Shown here piece after piece: positions 1 through 7,148 of a stretch of 64,000 bases of DNA. Origin of the DNA: Methylophilus sp. Leaf416 (GTDB lineage Bacteria > Pseudomonadota > Gammaproteobacteria > Burkholderiales > Methylophilaceae); contig NZ_LMQS01000003.1 in NCBI RefSeq assembly GCF_001424665.1, positions 125,691-189,690 on the forward strand, given 5' to 3'. The notes below the pieces were generated by a model, which saw nothing but the letters and a program-made list of their open reading frames with translations, was not told where the DNA came from and searched no databases. Both the position numbers and the translations under genes were made by a program. The stretch's first letter is position 1. Every line of letters begins with the position of its first letter.

Positions 1-1034
1 GCTAGTGTTAAGGTATCTGCCAGCACCATGCGCCCTTCGGCATCGGTGTGCACAATTTCAATGGTCATGCCATTGAGCGCCGTCACCACATCGTTTTGCT
101 TATAAGCATTAGGCCCGATATGGTTTTGCGCGAGGGCCAGCCAGCAATCCACATTAACCGGCAATTGTTGGGTGCTAATGGCTTGCAAAATGCTGACTGC
201 CACCGCACTGCCATTCATATCCTGGTGCATACCCTGCATATATTTTGAAGACTTGAGGTTATGGCCGCCAGTATCAAAGCAAATACCTTTGCCTACCAAT
301 GCCAGGGTTTTCGATGCTTGCGCATGACGGTAAGACAGTTTTACGATGGCGGCATCTTGCGTCTCAGACCCTTGTGCAACCGCCACAAAAGCGCCAGCGC
401 CCATGGCTTTCAGTTGTTCGACATTCCATTCGGCATACTGCCAGTTTTGCTCGCTGGCTAATGCCTGCAAGCGCTCCCTGTATAACTTTGGCGTCTGCTG
501 ATTGGGCGGTGTTAGCGTAAGTGTGCGGCATAAAGTGTTAGCGGCGGCGGTAGCTTCTACTTCAGTCATCCACGGCAATGCATCAATGCCAAATATGCAG
601 ATATCTTTTAACCCGGCTAATTTAGCGTCGCGCTTCAACGCAGGTAAATTCTGAGCATTCACTAGCGCGACATATGCGGCCAACTTTGCAACGGAATCTA
701 TGGCTTGCCCGTAAACAGCCATTGCAAGTCTGGTTGGTCGTTCGGCCAGCAGCGGTTTAAGTGCTTGCCTGAGCAAAGTCTGCTGCTCAAAAACTGACTG
801 TGCAGTTTTAAGCTGCACCATACTGATCAATGCGCCATCAGCCAATTCTAAAGAAACAGGCTTCTCCTCTATATCCTTCAACGTGGATTGGCTGCGTTTG
901 AGTTTATTTTCCAGCGAGGTGTGAAATGGCATGGTTGCTGGCAATGCATCAACAAATACCAGTAATACATGCTGCGAAAAATCCAGTATGGATGATTCGT
1001 TCAAGGCTAAATAATGGGACCAGTTAATATGCAT
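1..1034 (-). CDS. M17 family leucyl aminopeptidase-like protein, C-terminus cut by window edge
   Basis: Translating the minus strand from ATG at 1034 gives an uninterrupted frame to base 1, about 344 residues of a protein that normally has 450-500. Visible family M17 features are the NPPN-like element TPPN at about residues 175-178, the metal/catalytic lysine segment VGKGICFDTGG at about 247-257, DMNGSA at about 272-277 and the signature HTDAEGRM at about 329-336, where the Asp and Glu bind the two metals. M17 enzymes are cytosolic zinc/manganese exopeptidases that remove N-terminal residues, often also acting in peptide turnover. The N-terminal non-catalytic domain is present but diverges from PepA. 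It is transcribed divergently from aceE. I cannot tell which M17 subgroup it belongs to, so I give no symbol. The last active-site residues lie outside the window. Confidence 0.85.
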   Translation of the reverse strand, partial: MHINWSHYLALNESSILDFSQHVLLVFVDALPATMPFHTSLENKLKRSQSTLKDIEEKPVSLELADGALISMVQLKTAQSVFEQQTLLRQALKPLLAERPTRLAMAVYGQAIDSVAKLAAYVALVNAQNLPALKRDAKLAGLKDICIFGIDALPWMTEVEATAAANTLCRTLTLTPPNQQTPKLYRERLQALASEQNWQYAEWNVEQLKAMGAGAFVAVAQGSETQDAAIVKLSYRHAQASKTLALVGKGICFDTGGHNLKSSKYMQGMHQDMNGSAVAVSILQAISTQQLPVNVDCWLALAQNHIGPNAYKQNDVVTALNGMTIEIVHTDAEGRMVLADTLTL

Positions 1035-1336
1035 ACAGTCAGAAAACACTCTTATATAAAATATCAAATAAACGTAGCAAATACCTGTAGTTAGGCATTG
1101 TTAATTCAAGCAAAACTTGACCAAAAGCACTAAAAAAGAGACACTTATGGCTGATTGAAAGGTTGGCCTCGCCATCACCATGGCGGCGCGCAACGTGATA
1201 CCATTAAAATAACAAGTATCCGACTTCGGAACCCCTTCTTGGTAATCAACAATTGCTCAACTCCAGGCACTGATATTTGGTAAGTACAGACCTGGATTAT
1301 ACGCACAGCGACTTAAAACTCGGAGAATCCTCACGC
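1035..1336. other. Divergent intergenic region, aminopeptidase / aceE
   Basis: No credible gene is present in these 302 bases. On the minus strand a TATATA/TATAAG run near 1045-1055 with TTTGCT about 18 bases upstream could be a sigma-70 promoter for the aminopeptidase, a weak match. A short perfect palindrome, CGCCAT-CACC-ATGGCG, lies at 1170-1185. For aceE, a GGAGA ribosome binding site at 1322-1326 precedes the chosen ATG. I did not find a PdhR-type site (TTGGT-N3-ACCAA). Confidence 0.4.
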
Positions 1337-4006
1337 ATGGCAACGCATTCGCAAGCACACCTCAATGAAACTGATGCTCAAGAAACCCAGGAATGGTTAG
1401 ACGCACTCAGCGCAGTTATTGAGAATGAAGGGCCAGAACGTGCCCACTTCCTGCTGGAAGCAATGATTGATCAGGCCCGCCGTTCAGGCGGCCATTTGCC
1501 GTACAAAGCAACGACTTCATACGTCAACACGATTCCAACGCATCAACAAAGCAAACTGCCTGGTGACCCGGAGATGGAACGTCGCATCCGCGCGCTGATC
1601 CGCTGGAACTCTATTATGACCGTGCTGCGCGCGAACGAAAAATCGCCAGGCATCGGTGGTCATATTGCCAGCTTCCAGTCAGCGGCTACTTTGTATGACG
1701 TTGCTTTTAACCATTTTTTCCGCGCTGCAAACGAAAGTTTTGGTGGCGACTGTGTGTATTTCCAGGGCCACTCCTCCCCAGGCGTGTATGCACGTGCTTT
1801 CCTTGAAGGACGCATTACAGCAGAGCAAATGGATAATTTCCGCCAGGAAACCGGTGGCAATGGTCTTTCCAGCTATCCACACCCATGGTTGATGCCTGAT
1901 TTCTGGCAGTTCCCAACGGTGTCTATGGGGCTAGGCCCATTGGCTGGTATTTACCAGGCACGCTTCCTCAAGTACCTGCATAACCGCGGCATTGCCGATA
2001 CGGCTGACCGTAAAGTATGGGTATTCTGCGGCGATGGCGAGATGGATGAGCCGGAATCACAAGGCGCGATTTCACTGGCCGCGCGTGAAGGCCTGGATAA
2101 CCTGATTTTCGTCATTAACTGTAACCTGCAACGCCTGGATGGCCCGGTACGTGGTAACGGCAAGATTATCCAGGAATTGGAATCCAACTTCCGTGGTGCG
2201 GGCTGGAATGCGATCAAAGTCATCTGGGGTTCTTACTGGGATCCATTGCTGGCCATGGACAAAGATGGTCTTCTGCGCAAACGCATGGAAGAATGCGTGG
2301 ATGGCGAATACCAGAACTTCAAGCAAAAAGGTGGCGCGTATACGCGTGAACACTTCTTTGGCAAGTACCCTGAGCTGCGCGAAATGGTGGCTGCGATGTC
2401 TGATGCAGATATCTGGCGCCTGAACCGTGGCGGTCATGATCCGCATAAAGTCTATTCTGCCTATCACGCAGCGGTAAACCACAAAGGTCAACCAACCGTC
2501 ATCCTGGCGAAAACCGTGAAGGGTTATGGCATGGGCGACGCCGGTGAAGGCCAGAACACTACTCACCAGCAAAAAAGCATGGACATTTCTTCACTGAAAG
2601 CTTTCCGTGACCGCTTTGACCTGGCATTGACTGATGAACAGGTAGAAAGCTTGTCTTACTACCATCCAGGCGAAGATAGCCCGGAAATCAAGTACATGAT
2701 GGAACGTCGCGCGGCATTGGGTGGCTTTGTACCGGCCCGTCGCCGTAAAGGTAACGAACTGACCGTACCTGAGCTATCTGCCTTTGAAAATATGCTAGGC
2801 GCTACCGGTGAGCGTGAAATTTCTACCACCATGGCGTTTGTGCGTATCCTGTCCACTTTGGTGAGAGACAAGCAGGTTGGCAAATATGTAGTGCCTATTG
2901 TGCCGGATGAAGCCCGTACCTTTGGTATGGAAGGCATGTTCCGCCAGCTGGGTATTTACTCTTCTGTCGGCCAGTTATATGAACCACAGGATTCTGACCA
3001 GGTGATGTTCTACAAGGAATCACAAAGCGGACAGATCCTGGAAGAAGGCATTAACGAGGCTGGTTCATTCGCCAGCTGGCTGGCAGCTGCGACGTCTTAC
3101 AGCGTCACCGGCACCCAGATGATCCCGTTCTACATTTACTACTCCATGTTCGGTTTCCAGCGTATTGGCGACTTTGCCTGGGCCGCTGGCGACAGCCGTG
3201 CACGTGGCTTCCTGCTAGGTGCAACCGCAGGTCGTACCACATTGAACGGCGAAGGCTTGCAGCATGAAGATGGCCATAGTCACCTGATGTCAGCGACGAT
3301 CCCGAACTGCATCAGCTATGACCCGACCTTTGCTTACGAACTGGCCGTGATCATCCAGGAAGGCATGCGTCGCATGGTGCAAAACCAGGAAGATGTGTAT
3401 TACTACATCACCCTGATGAACGAGAACTACAGCCATCCAGCGATGCCGGAAGGCAGTGCCGAAGGCATCCTGAAAGGCATGTACAGCTTCAGTAAATCCA
3501 AAGCCAAAGGCCCAAAAGTACAACTGATGGGTTCCGGCGTGATCCTGCGTGAAGTGATTGCTGCGGCCGAATTACTGGAAAAAGACTGGGGCGTGTCTGC
3601 CGATATCTGGAGCGTAACCAGCTTCACTGAATTGCGTAGAGACGGTATTGATGCCGAGCGTCAAAACCTGCTGAATCCTGAAGCCAAGCCAAAACTAAGC
3701 TACGTGGCACAGTCACTGGCTAATGCAGAAGGACCGGTGATCGCATCAACCGACTACATGCGCTCATTTGCCGACCAGATCCGCAACTATGTCAGCAACC
3801 GTTTTGTAACACTGGGTACAGATGGTTACGGTCGTTCTGACTCCCGTGAAGCTTTGCGCAGTTTCTTTGAAGTTGACCGATACTACGTCGTATTGGCCGC
3901 GTTGAAAGCCCTGGCTGACGACGGCAAATTGCCAGCGGCAAAAGCCACTGAGGCGATCAAGAAATACAATATTGATATCAGCCGCGCTAACCCGACAACG
4001 ATTTAA
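1337..4006 (+). CDS. aceE: Pyruvate dehydrogenase E1 component, homodimeric type
   Basis: This thiamine-diphosphate enzyme decarboxylates pyruvate and transfers the acetyl group to the lipoyl arm of E2. The frame is 889 residues from ATG 1337, matching the usual length near 887. The thiamine-diphosphate binding segment is the GDGEMDEPES region (bases about 2032-2055), with the downstream N of the VINCNLQ stretch completing the GDG-X(about 28)-N motif, and HEDGHSH lies in the C-terminal half. The frame stays open upstream to a TTG at 1277, but the ATG preceded by GGAGA is the better start and removes a 20-residue non-homologous tail. aceF follows after 58 bases containing a hairpin with a short T run. 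The gene is complete with no frameshift. It could only be confused with the two-subunit E1, which this full-length homodimeric form rules out. Confidence 0.97.
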   Translation: MATHSQAHLNETDAQETQEWLDALSAVIENEGPERAHFLLEAMIDQARRSGGHLPYKATTSYVNTIPTHQQSKLPGDPEMERRIRALIRWNSIMTVLRANEKSPGIGGHIASFQSAATLYDVAFNHFFRAANESFGGDCVYFQGHSSPGVYARAFLEGRITAEQMDNFRQETGGNGLSSYPHPWLMPDFWQFPTVSMGLGPLAGIYQARFLKYLHNRGIADTADRKVWVFCGDGEMDEPESQGAISLAAREGLDNLIFVINCNLQRLDGPVRGNGKIIQELESNFRGAGWNAIKVIWGSYWDPLLAMDKDGLLRKRMEECVDGEYQNFKQKGGAYTREHFFGKYPELREMVAAMSDADIWRLNRGGHDPHKVYSAYHAAVNHKGQPTVILAKTVKGYGMGDAGEGQNTTHQQKSMDISSLKAFRDRFDLALTDEQVESLSYYHPGEDSPEIKYMMERRAALGGFVPARRRKGNELTVPELSAFENMLGATGEREISTTMAFVRILSTLVRDKQVGKYVVPIVPDEARTFGMEGMFRQLGIYSSVGQLYEPQDSDQVMFYKESQSGQILEEGINEAGSFASWLAAATSYSVTGTQMIPFYIYYSMFGFQRIGDFAWAAGDSRARGFLLGATAGRTTLNGEGLQHEDGHSHLMSATIPNCISYDPTFAYELAVIIQEGMRRMVQNQEDVYYYITLMNENYSHPAMPEGSAEGILKGMYSFSKSKAKGPKVQLMGSGVILREVIAAAELLEKDWGVSADIWSVTSFTELRRDGIDAERQNLLNPEAKPKLSYVAQSLANAEGPVIASTDYMRSFADQIRNYVSNRFVTLGTDGYGRSDSREALRSFFEVDRYYVVLAALKALADDGKLPAAKATEAIKKYNIDISRANPTTI

Positions 4007-4017
4007 TTTGCCATTAT

Positions 4018-4048
4018 CGGTGCTGCTTAGTTGCAGTACCGCGTTTTT
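4018..4048 (+). terminator. Hairpin with T run between aceE and aceF (possible attenuator)
   Basis: Arms at 4018-4026 and 4033-4041 pair over nine bases with one G:U, a six-base loop, followed by CG and TTTTT at 4044-4048. This resembles an intrinsic terminator inside the operon, 17 bases before the aceF start. It may reduce E2 transcript relative to E1 or mark a processing site. The T run is short, so readthrough is expected. Confidence 0.5.
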
Positions 4049-4064
4049 ATTAAAGGTTTAACAC

Positions 4065-5408
4065 ATGAGCTTAAAAGAAGTTCTCGTGCCAGATATTGGC
4101 AACTTTGACAGTGTAGACGTCATTGAAGTCCTGGTCAGCGTGGGTGACACGGTGGCAAAAGAAGACTCTCTGATTACCGTAGAATCTGACAAAGCCTCGA
4201 TGGATATCCCCTCATCTCTTGCTGGTGTCGTTAAAGAAATCCACATTAATGTGGGCGATAAAACCAAGCAAGGCGCGTTGATCATTACCTTGGATACCGC
4301 TGGCGAAGCGGCTCCGGCTGAGAAACCAGCACCACAACCAACCGCTACGCCTGTAGTGGCCACGGTTAAGGTAGATGAAAAAACAGTCGCGATTCCAGAG
4401 CCTAGCCGCCCTATCGCTGAAGCGCCGCAGGTCGTGCAACCGCAATCCACACCAAATCCTGTTGCTGAATCCAGCGTAGGTGCAACAGGCAAGCTGGCAC
4501 ATGCCAGCCCTTCCGTACGCAAATTTGCGCGTGAACTGGGTGTCAACCTGTCATTGGTTAAGGCAACTGGCCCCAAGAACCGTATTGTGCAAAGTGACGT
4601 GCAAGCCTATGTCAAAGGCGAGCTATCCAAGCCGCGTAGTGAAAATATGGGTATTGGTACAGGCTTAAGCACATTGCCTATGCCGGTAATAGATTTCAGC
4701 CAGTTTGGCGCAATCGAAAACAAACCTTTGTCACGTATCAAAAAACTGTCTGGTGCCAACTTGCACCGTAACTGGGTCACCGCTCCGCACGTCACCCAAT
4801 TTGACGAAGCTGACATCACAGATCTGGAAGATTTCCGCAAATCTATGCTGGTCGAAGCTGAAAAGCGCGGCGTGAAGCTGACATTGCTGGCTTTCCTGAT
4901 GAAGGCAGTGGTTAATGCATTGCGCACATACCCTAACTTCAATGCTTCCCTGTCACCTGAAGGTGATAGCCTGATCCTCAAGCAATATTACAACATTGGC
5001 TTTGCCTGCGACACGCCGGATGGTTTGGTCGTGCCAGTGGTACGTGACGTGAACCAGAAAGATGTGATGGATATTGCACGCGACCTGGCTGACCTGTCTG
5101 CCAAAGCCCGTGAGCGCAAGTTGAAGGTTGAAGAAATGCAAGGCGGTTGCTTTACCATTTCCAGCCTGGGCGGTATCGGCGGTACCATGTTCACCCCTAT
5201 CATCAACTGCCCTGAAGTGGCGATCTTGGGGGTTTCACGTGCTGCGATGCAACCAGTCTATAACAAAGATTCAGGCGGGTTTGACCCACGCCTGATCATG
5301 CCATTGTCACTGTCATACGATCACCGTGTGATTGATGGGGCTGATGGCGCAAGATTCACCAGCCACCTGCGTGTGATGCTAAGTGATGTAAGACGTTTGT
5401 TGCTGTAA
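4065..5408 (+). CDS. aceF: Pyruvate dehydrogenase E2, dihydrolipoamide acetyltransferase
   Basis: E2 forms the core of the PDH complex and passes the acetyl group from lipoyl-lysine to CoA. One lipoyl domain occupies residues 1-75, with the lipoylated Lys at 43 in ESDKAS. An Ala/Pro-rich linker follows, then the peripheral subunit-binding domain at about 145-185 (SPSVRKFAREL), then the catalytic acyltransferase domain ending with YDHRVIDGADG, whose His (about 420) is catalytic. With 447 residues and one lipoyl domain it is shorter than the three-lipoyl E. coli protein and agrees with other betaproteobacterial E2s. The lipoyl domain is nearly the same as that fused to E3 (lpdA) 8 kb downstream. 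The start ATG follows an AAAGG site. Confidence 0.96.
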   Translation: MSLKEVLVPDIGNFDSVDVIEVLVSVGDTVAKEDSLITVESDKASMDIPSSLAGVVKEIHINVGDKTKQGALIITLDTAGEAAPAEKPAPQPTATPVVATVKVDEKTVAIPEPSRPIAEAPQVVQPQSTPNPVAESSVGATGKLAHASPSVRKFARELGVNLSLVKATGPKNRIVQSDVQAYVKGELSKPRSENMGIGTGLSTLPMPVIDFSQFGAIENKPLSRIKKLSGANLHRNWVTAPHVTQFDEADITDLEDFRKSMLVEAEKRGVKLTLLAFLMKAVVNALRTYPNFNASLSPEGDSLILKQYYNIGFACDTPDGLVVPVVRDVNQKDVMDIARDLADLSAKARERKLKVEEMQGGCFTISSLGGIGGTMFTPIINCPEVAILGVSRAAMQPVYNKDSGGFDPRLIMPLSLSYDHRVIDGADGARFTSHLRVMLSDVRRLLL

Positions 5409-5423
5409 TTCTTTGACATTACA

Positions 5424-5459
5424 AAAATAAAGGGCGCATTCAGCGCCCTTTATTTTTTT
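5424..5459. terminator. Bidirectional rho-independent terminator after aceF
   Basis: A long AT-flanked stem (AAATAAAGGGCGC / GCGCCCTTTATTT with an ATTCA loop) is followed on the plus strand by seven T and preceded on the minus side by an A run. It can therefore stop both aceF and the convergent gene at 5458-5868, whose stop codon overlaps its edge. Confidence 0.9.
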
Positions 5460-5868
5460 AAGATTCTACAAGCAGTTTCATAAAATCACCTTCTTTGATA
5501 AGTAGCTTGTCAGTGATTGGCCATTGATAAAGATAAATCCAGACCTGTTCGAATATGTTCCCATCCATGGTACTAATAGGTGTGGTGATACGCTTGTATT
5601 CAGCAGGTTGCGCATGCTGCGCACTGCACTCTTCATAATCATCTAATATCGCCAACGCGGTTTCCGGATCATTTAACCTGTAAAGCTCACCATATGCACG
5701 GTCATTGATAACATCAGAGGCAATCACTCCGGGATAATAACTGATCTGGTACATATGCCCCTGAAACCAGCCTTCCGTTAAAAATTCAGCGTGCACGGAA
5801 AGATATTCTGCCATCTTATTCGAATGACCTTTACGCAGCGTTCCGTAAACAAATAGCAAGTCAGACAT
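5458..5868 (-). CDS. Gamma-glutamylcyclotransferase-like (AIG2/GGCT fold) protein
   Basis: The 136-residue protein opens with LLFVYGTLRKG at residues 4-14, the hallmark substrate-binding loop of the GGCT/AIG2 fold, and keeps the downstream acidic stretch (ILDDYEEC, about residues 74-81) expected to carry the catalytic Glu. Members release 5-oxoproline from gamma-glutamyl peptides or amines in the cytosol; the actual substrate here is unknown. It starts 8 bases after the stop of the radical SAM gene upstream (5877-6968) and is probably co-transcribed with it. The length is typical. The function is assigned at family level only. Confidence 0.8.
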   Translation of the reverse strand: MSDLLFVYGTLRKGHSNKMAEYLSVHAEFLTEGWFQGHMYQISYYPGVIASDVINDRAYGELYRLNDPETALAILDDYEECSAQHAQPAEYKRITTPISTMDGNIFEQVWIYLYQWPITDKLLIKEGDFMKLLVES

Positions 5869-5876
5869 ATAAAACT

Positions 5877-6968
5877 CTAAAACAGCACCAACTGTGCGCT
5901 AGTGGGTTTATGACGCCAGGATTCTGGCACTTTAAACAGATCTGTACGAAAACCGGTCCGCTCGCCGGACATGCCAAGTTTCTGGCAACTTAGCTTGAAT
6001 CTGTTCGCCAGCAAATCCGCAAAAATCCCTTCGCCACGCATACGCTTGCCAAAATCACTTTGATAACTCTTACCACCACGGCTTTGCTTAACCAGGCTCA
6101 TGACATGCTGTGCTTTTAACGGAAAGTACTGTTGTAACCATTCTTCAAACAAATTAGTCAGTTCGTGCGGCAAACGCAGGAAAACATAACCTGCTTTTCT
6201 TGCGCCAGCCTGATACGCTTTTTCGAGGATCTGCTCCATGTGACTATCAGTCAATGCCGGAATCACCGGTGCGACCATGACACCTGTAGGTATTCCCGCC
6301 TCGCTTAATTTGCGCAAGGTTTCAAAGCGTCGTTCAGGCGCAGCAGCACGTGGTTCCAGACGGCGCGCAATCTGCCTGTCTAAAGTCGTAATGCTGAGGT
6401 AAATAGTGGCCAGACCTTTGGCAGCCATAGGCGCTATCAAATCAATATCGCGTTCGACTAATGACGATTTAGTGACCATGCTGAAAGGATGATTCGCTTC
6501 ACTAAGCACTTTTATCACCTGGCGCGTAAGCTGATATTCCCGTTCAATCGGCTTGTAGCCATCGGTATTCATCGCCAGAGCAATCGGTGCACATTTGTAT
6601 TTCGGATGGGCCAATTCCTTTTTAAGCAGATCCACCACATCCGGTTTCATCAGTAATTTTGATTCGAAATCGAGCCCTGGTGACATACCTAAAAAAGCAT
6701 GGGTAGGACGGGCGTAACAATAAATGCAGCCATGCTCACAACCACGGTAAGGATTCAGGGTGCGATCAAAAGGTAAGTCTGGCGATTGAATGTAGTTAAT
6801 GACTGACTTGGCTGCGTCCAGCATCACTTCAGTGCGTAACAGTGGCGGCTCTTCATCCAGGCTGCCCCAACCATCATCGAGCGACTCGCGGGTGTGCGGG
6901 TCAAAGCGGCTAACATGGTTACTGCTCGCCGCGCGGCCTTTGTAGATAAGCGGTTTTTCATTCATCAA
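5877..6968 (-). CDS. Radical SAM protein, PA0069/SplB-like family
   Basis: The 363-residue protein has the radical SAM cluster motif in RGCEHGCIYCYAR at about residues 74-86 (CxxxCxxC), binding a 4Fe-4S cluster that cleaves S-adenosylmethionine. The surrounding sequence (NPYRGCEHGC, ARPTHAFLG) is the pattern of the PA0069 family, often labelled spore photoproduct lyase-like or Rv2578c-like. The substrate of this family is not established; a DNA-repair role is only suggested by distant similarity to SplB. It is followed closely by the cyclotransferase-like gene. Upstream, 180 bases hold a strong 14-bp palindrome. Confidence 0.85.
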   Translation of the reverse strand: MMNEKPLIYKGRAASSNHVSRFDPHTRESLDDGWGSLDEEPPLLRTEVMLDAAKSVINYIQSPDLPFDRTLNPYRGCEHGCIYCYARPTHAFLGMSPGLDFESKLLMKPDVVDLLKKELAHPKYKCAPIALAMNTDGYKPIEREYQLTRQVIKVLSEANHPFSMVTKSSLVERDIDLIAPMAAKGLATIYLSITTLDRQIARRLEPRAAAPERRFETLRKLSEAGIPTGVMVAPVIPALTDSHMEQILEKAYQAGARKAGYVFLRLPHELTNLFEEWLQQYFPLKAQHVMSLVKQSRGGKSYQSDFGKRMRGEGIFADLLANRFKLSCQKLGMSGERTGFRTDLFKVPESWRHKPTSAQLVLF

Positions 6969-7046
6969 ACATCATCCTGAAAAAAGGCCTCTGACAAAAT
7001 GCTATTCGTTGTTGTTTTTAACCTGCCAAAACCTTAAGTTAAATAG

Positions 7047-7079
7047 AACGTTAATCGATTGTTGGAATCGATTAACGTT
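7047..7079. repeat. Perfect 14-bp inverted repeat between ndvB-like and radical SAM genes
   Basis: Arms AACGTTAATCGATT (7047-7060) and AATCGATTAACGTT (7066-7079) are fully complementary with a five-base loop. The stem is AT-rich. Read on the minus strand it lies about 70 bases after the GH17-GT2 stop codon and is followed by a moderately T-rich stretch without a clean T run, so it could be a terminator, an mRNA-stabilising hairpin, or an operator for the radical SAM gene. Confidence 0.8.
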
Positions 7080-7148
7080 ATTCTGAAATCACGCGTATCT
7101 CTGAAGTGATGAGCGTTTGACTGCAACTGCTAGCGTGTTTCGGTATTC

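Noticed and set aside
1170-1185. CGCCAT-CACC-ATGGCG as a PdhR operator
   Set aside because: It does not match the PdhR consensus and is short; no repressor gene is nearby. Listed only as part of the intergenic entry.
1277-1336. TTG start 60 bases upstream for aceE
   Set aside because: The extra 20 residues are not like AceE N-termini, while ATG 1337 has a GGAGA site and gives the usual 889-residue length.
2072-2572. Long open frame antisense to aceE (166 aa)
   Set aside because: It lies wholly inside aceE, has no ribosome binding site, no recognisable domain, and follows codon bias of the sense strand. The same applies to antisense frames in carB, ftsH and the bamE fusion.
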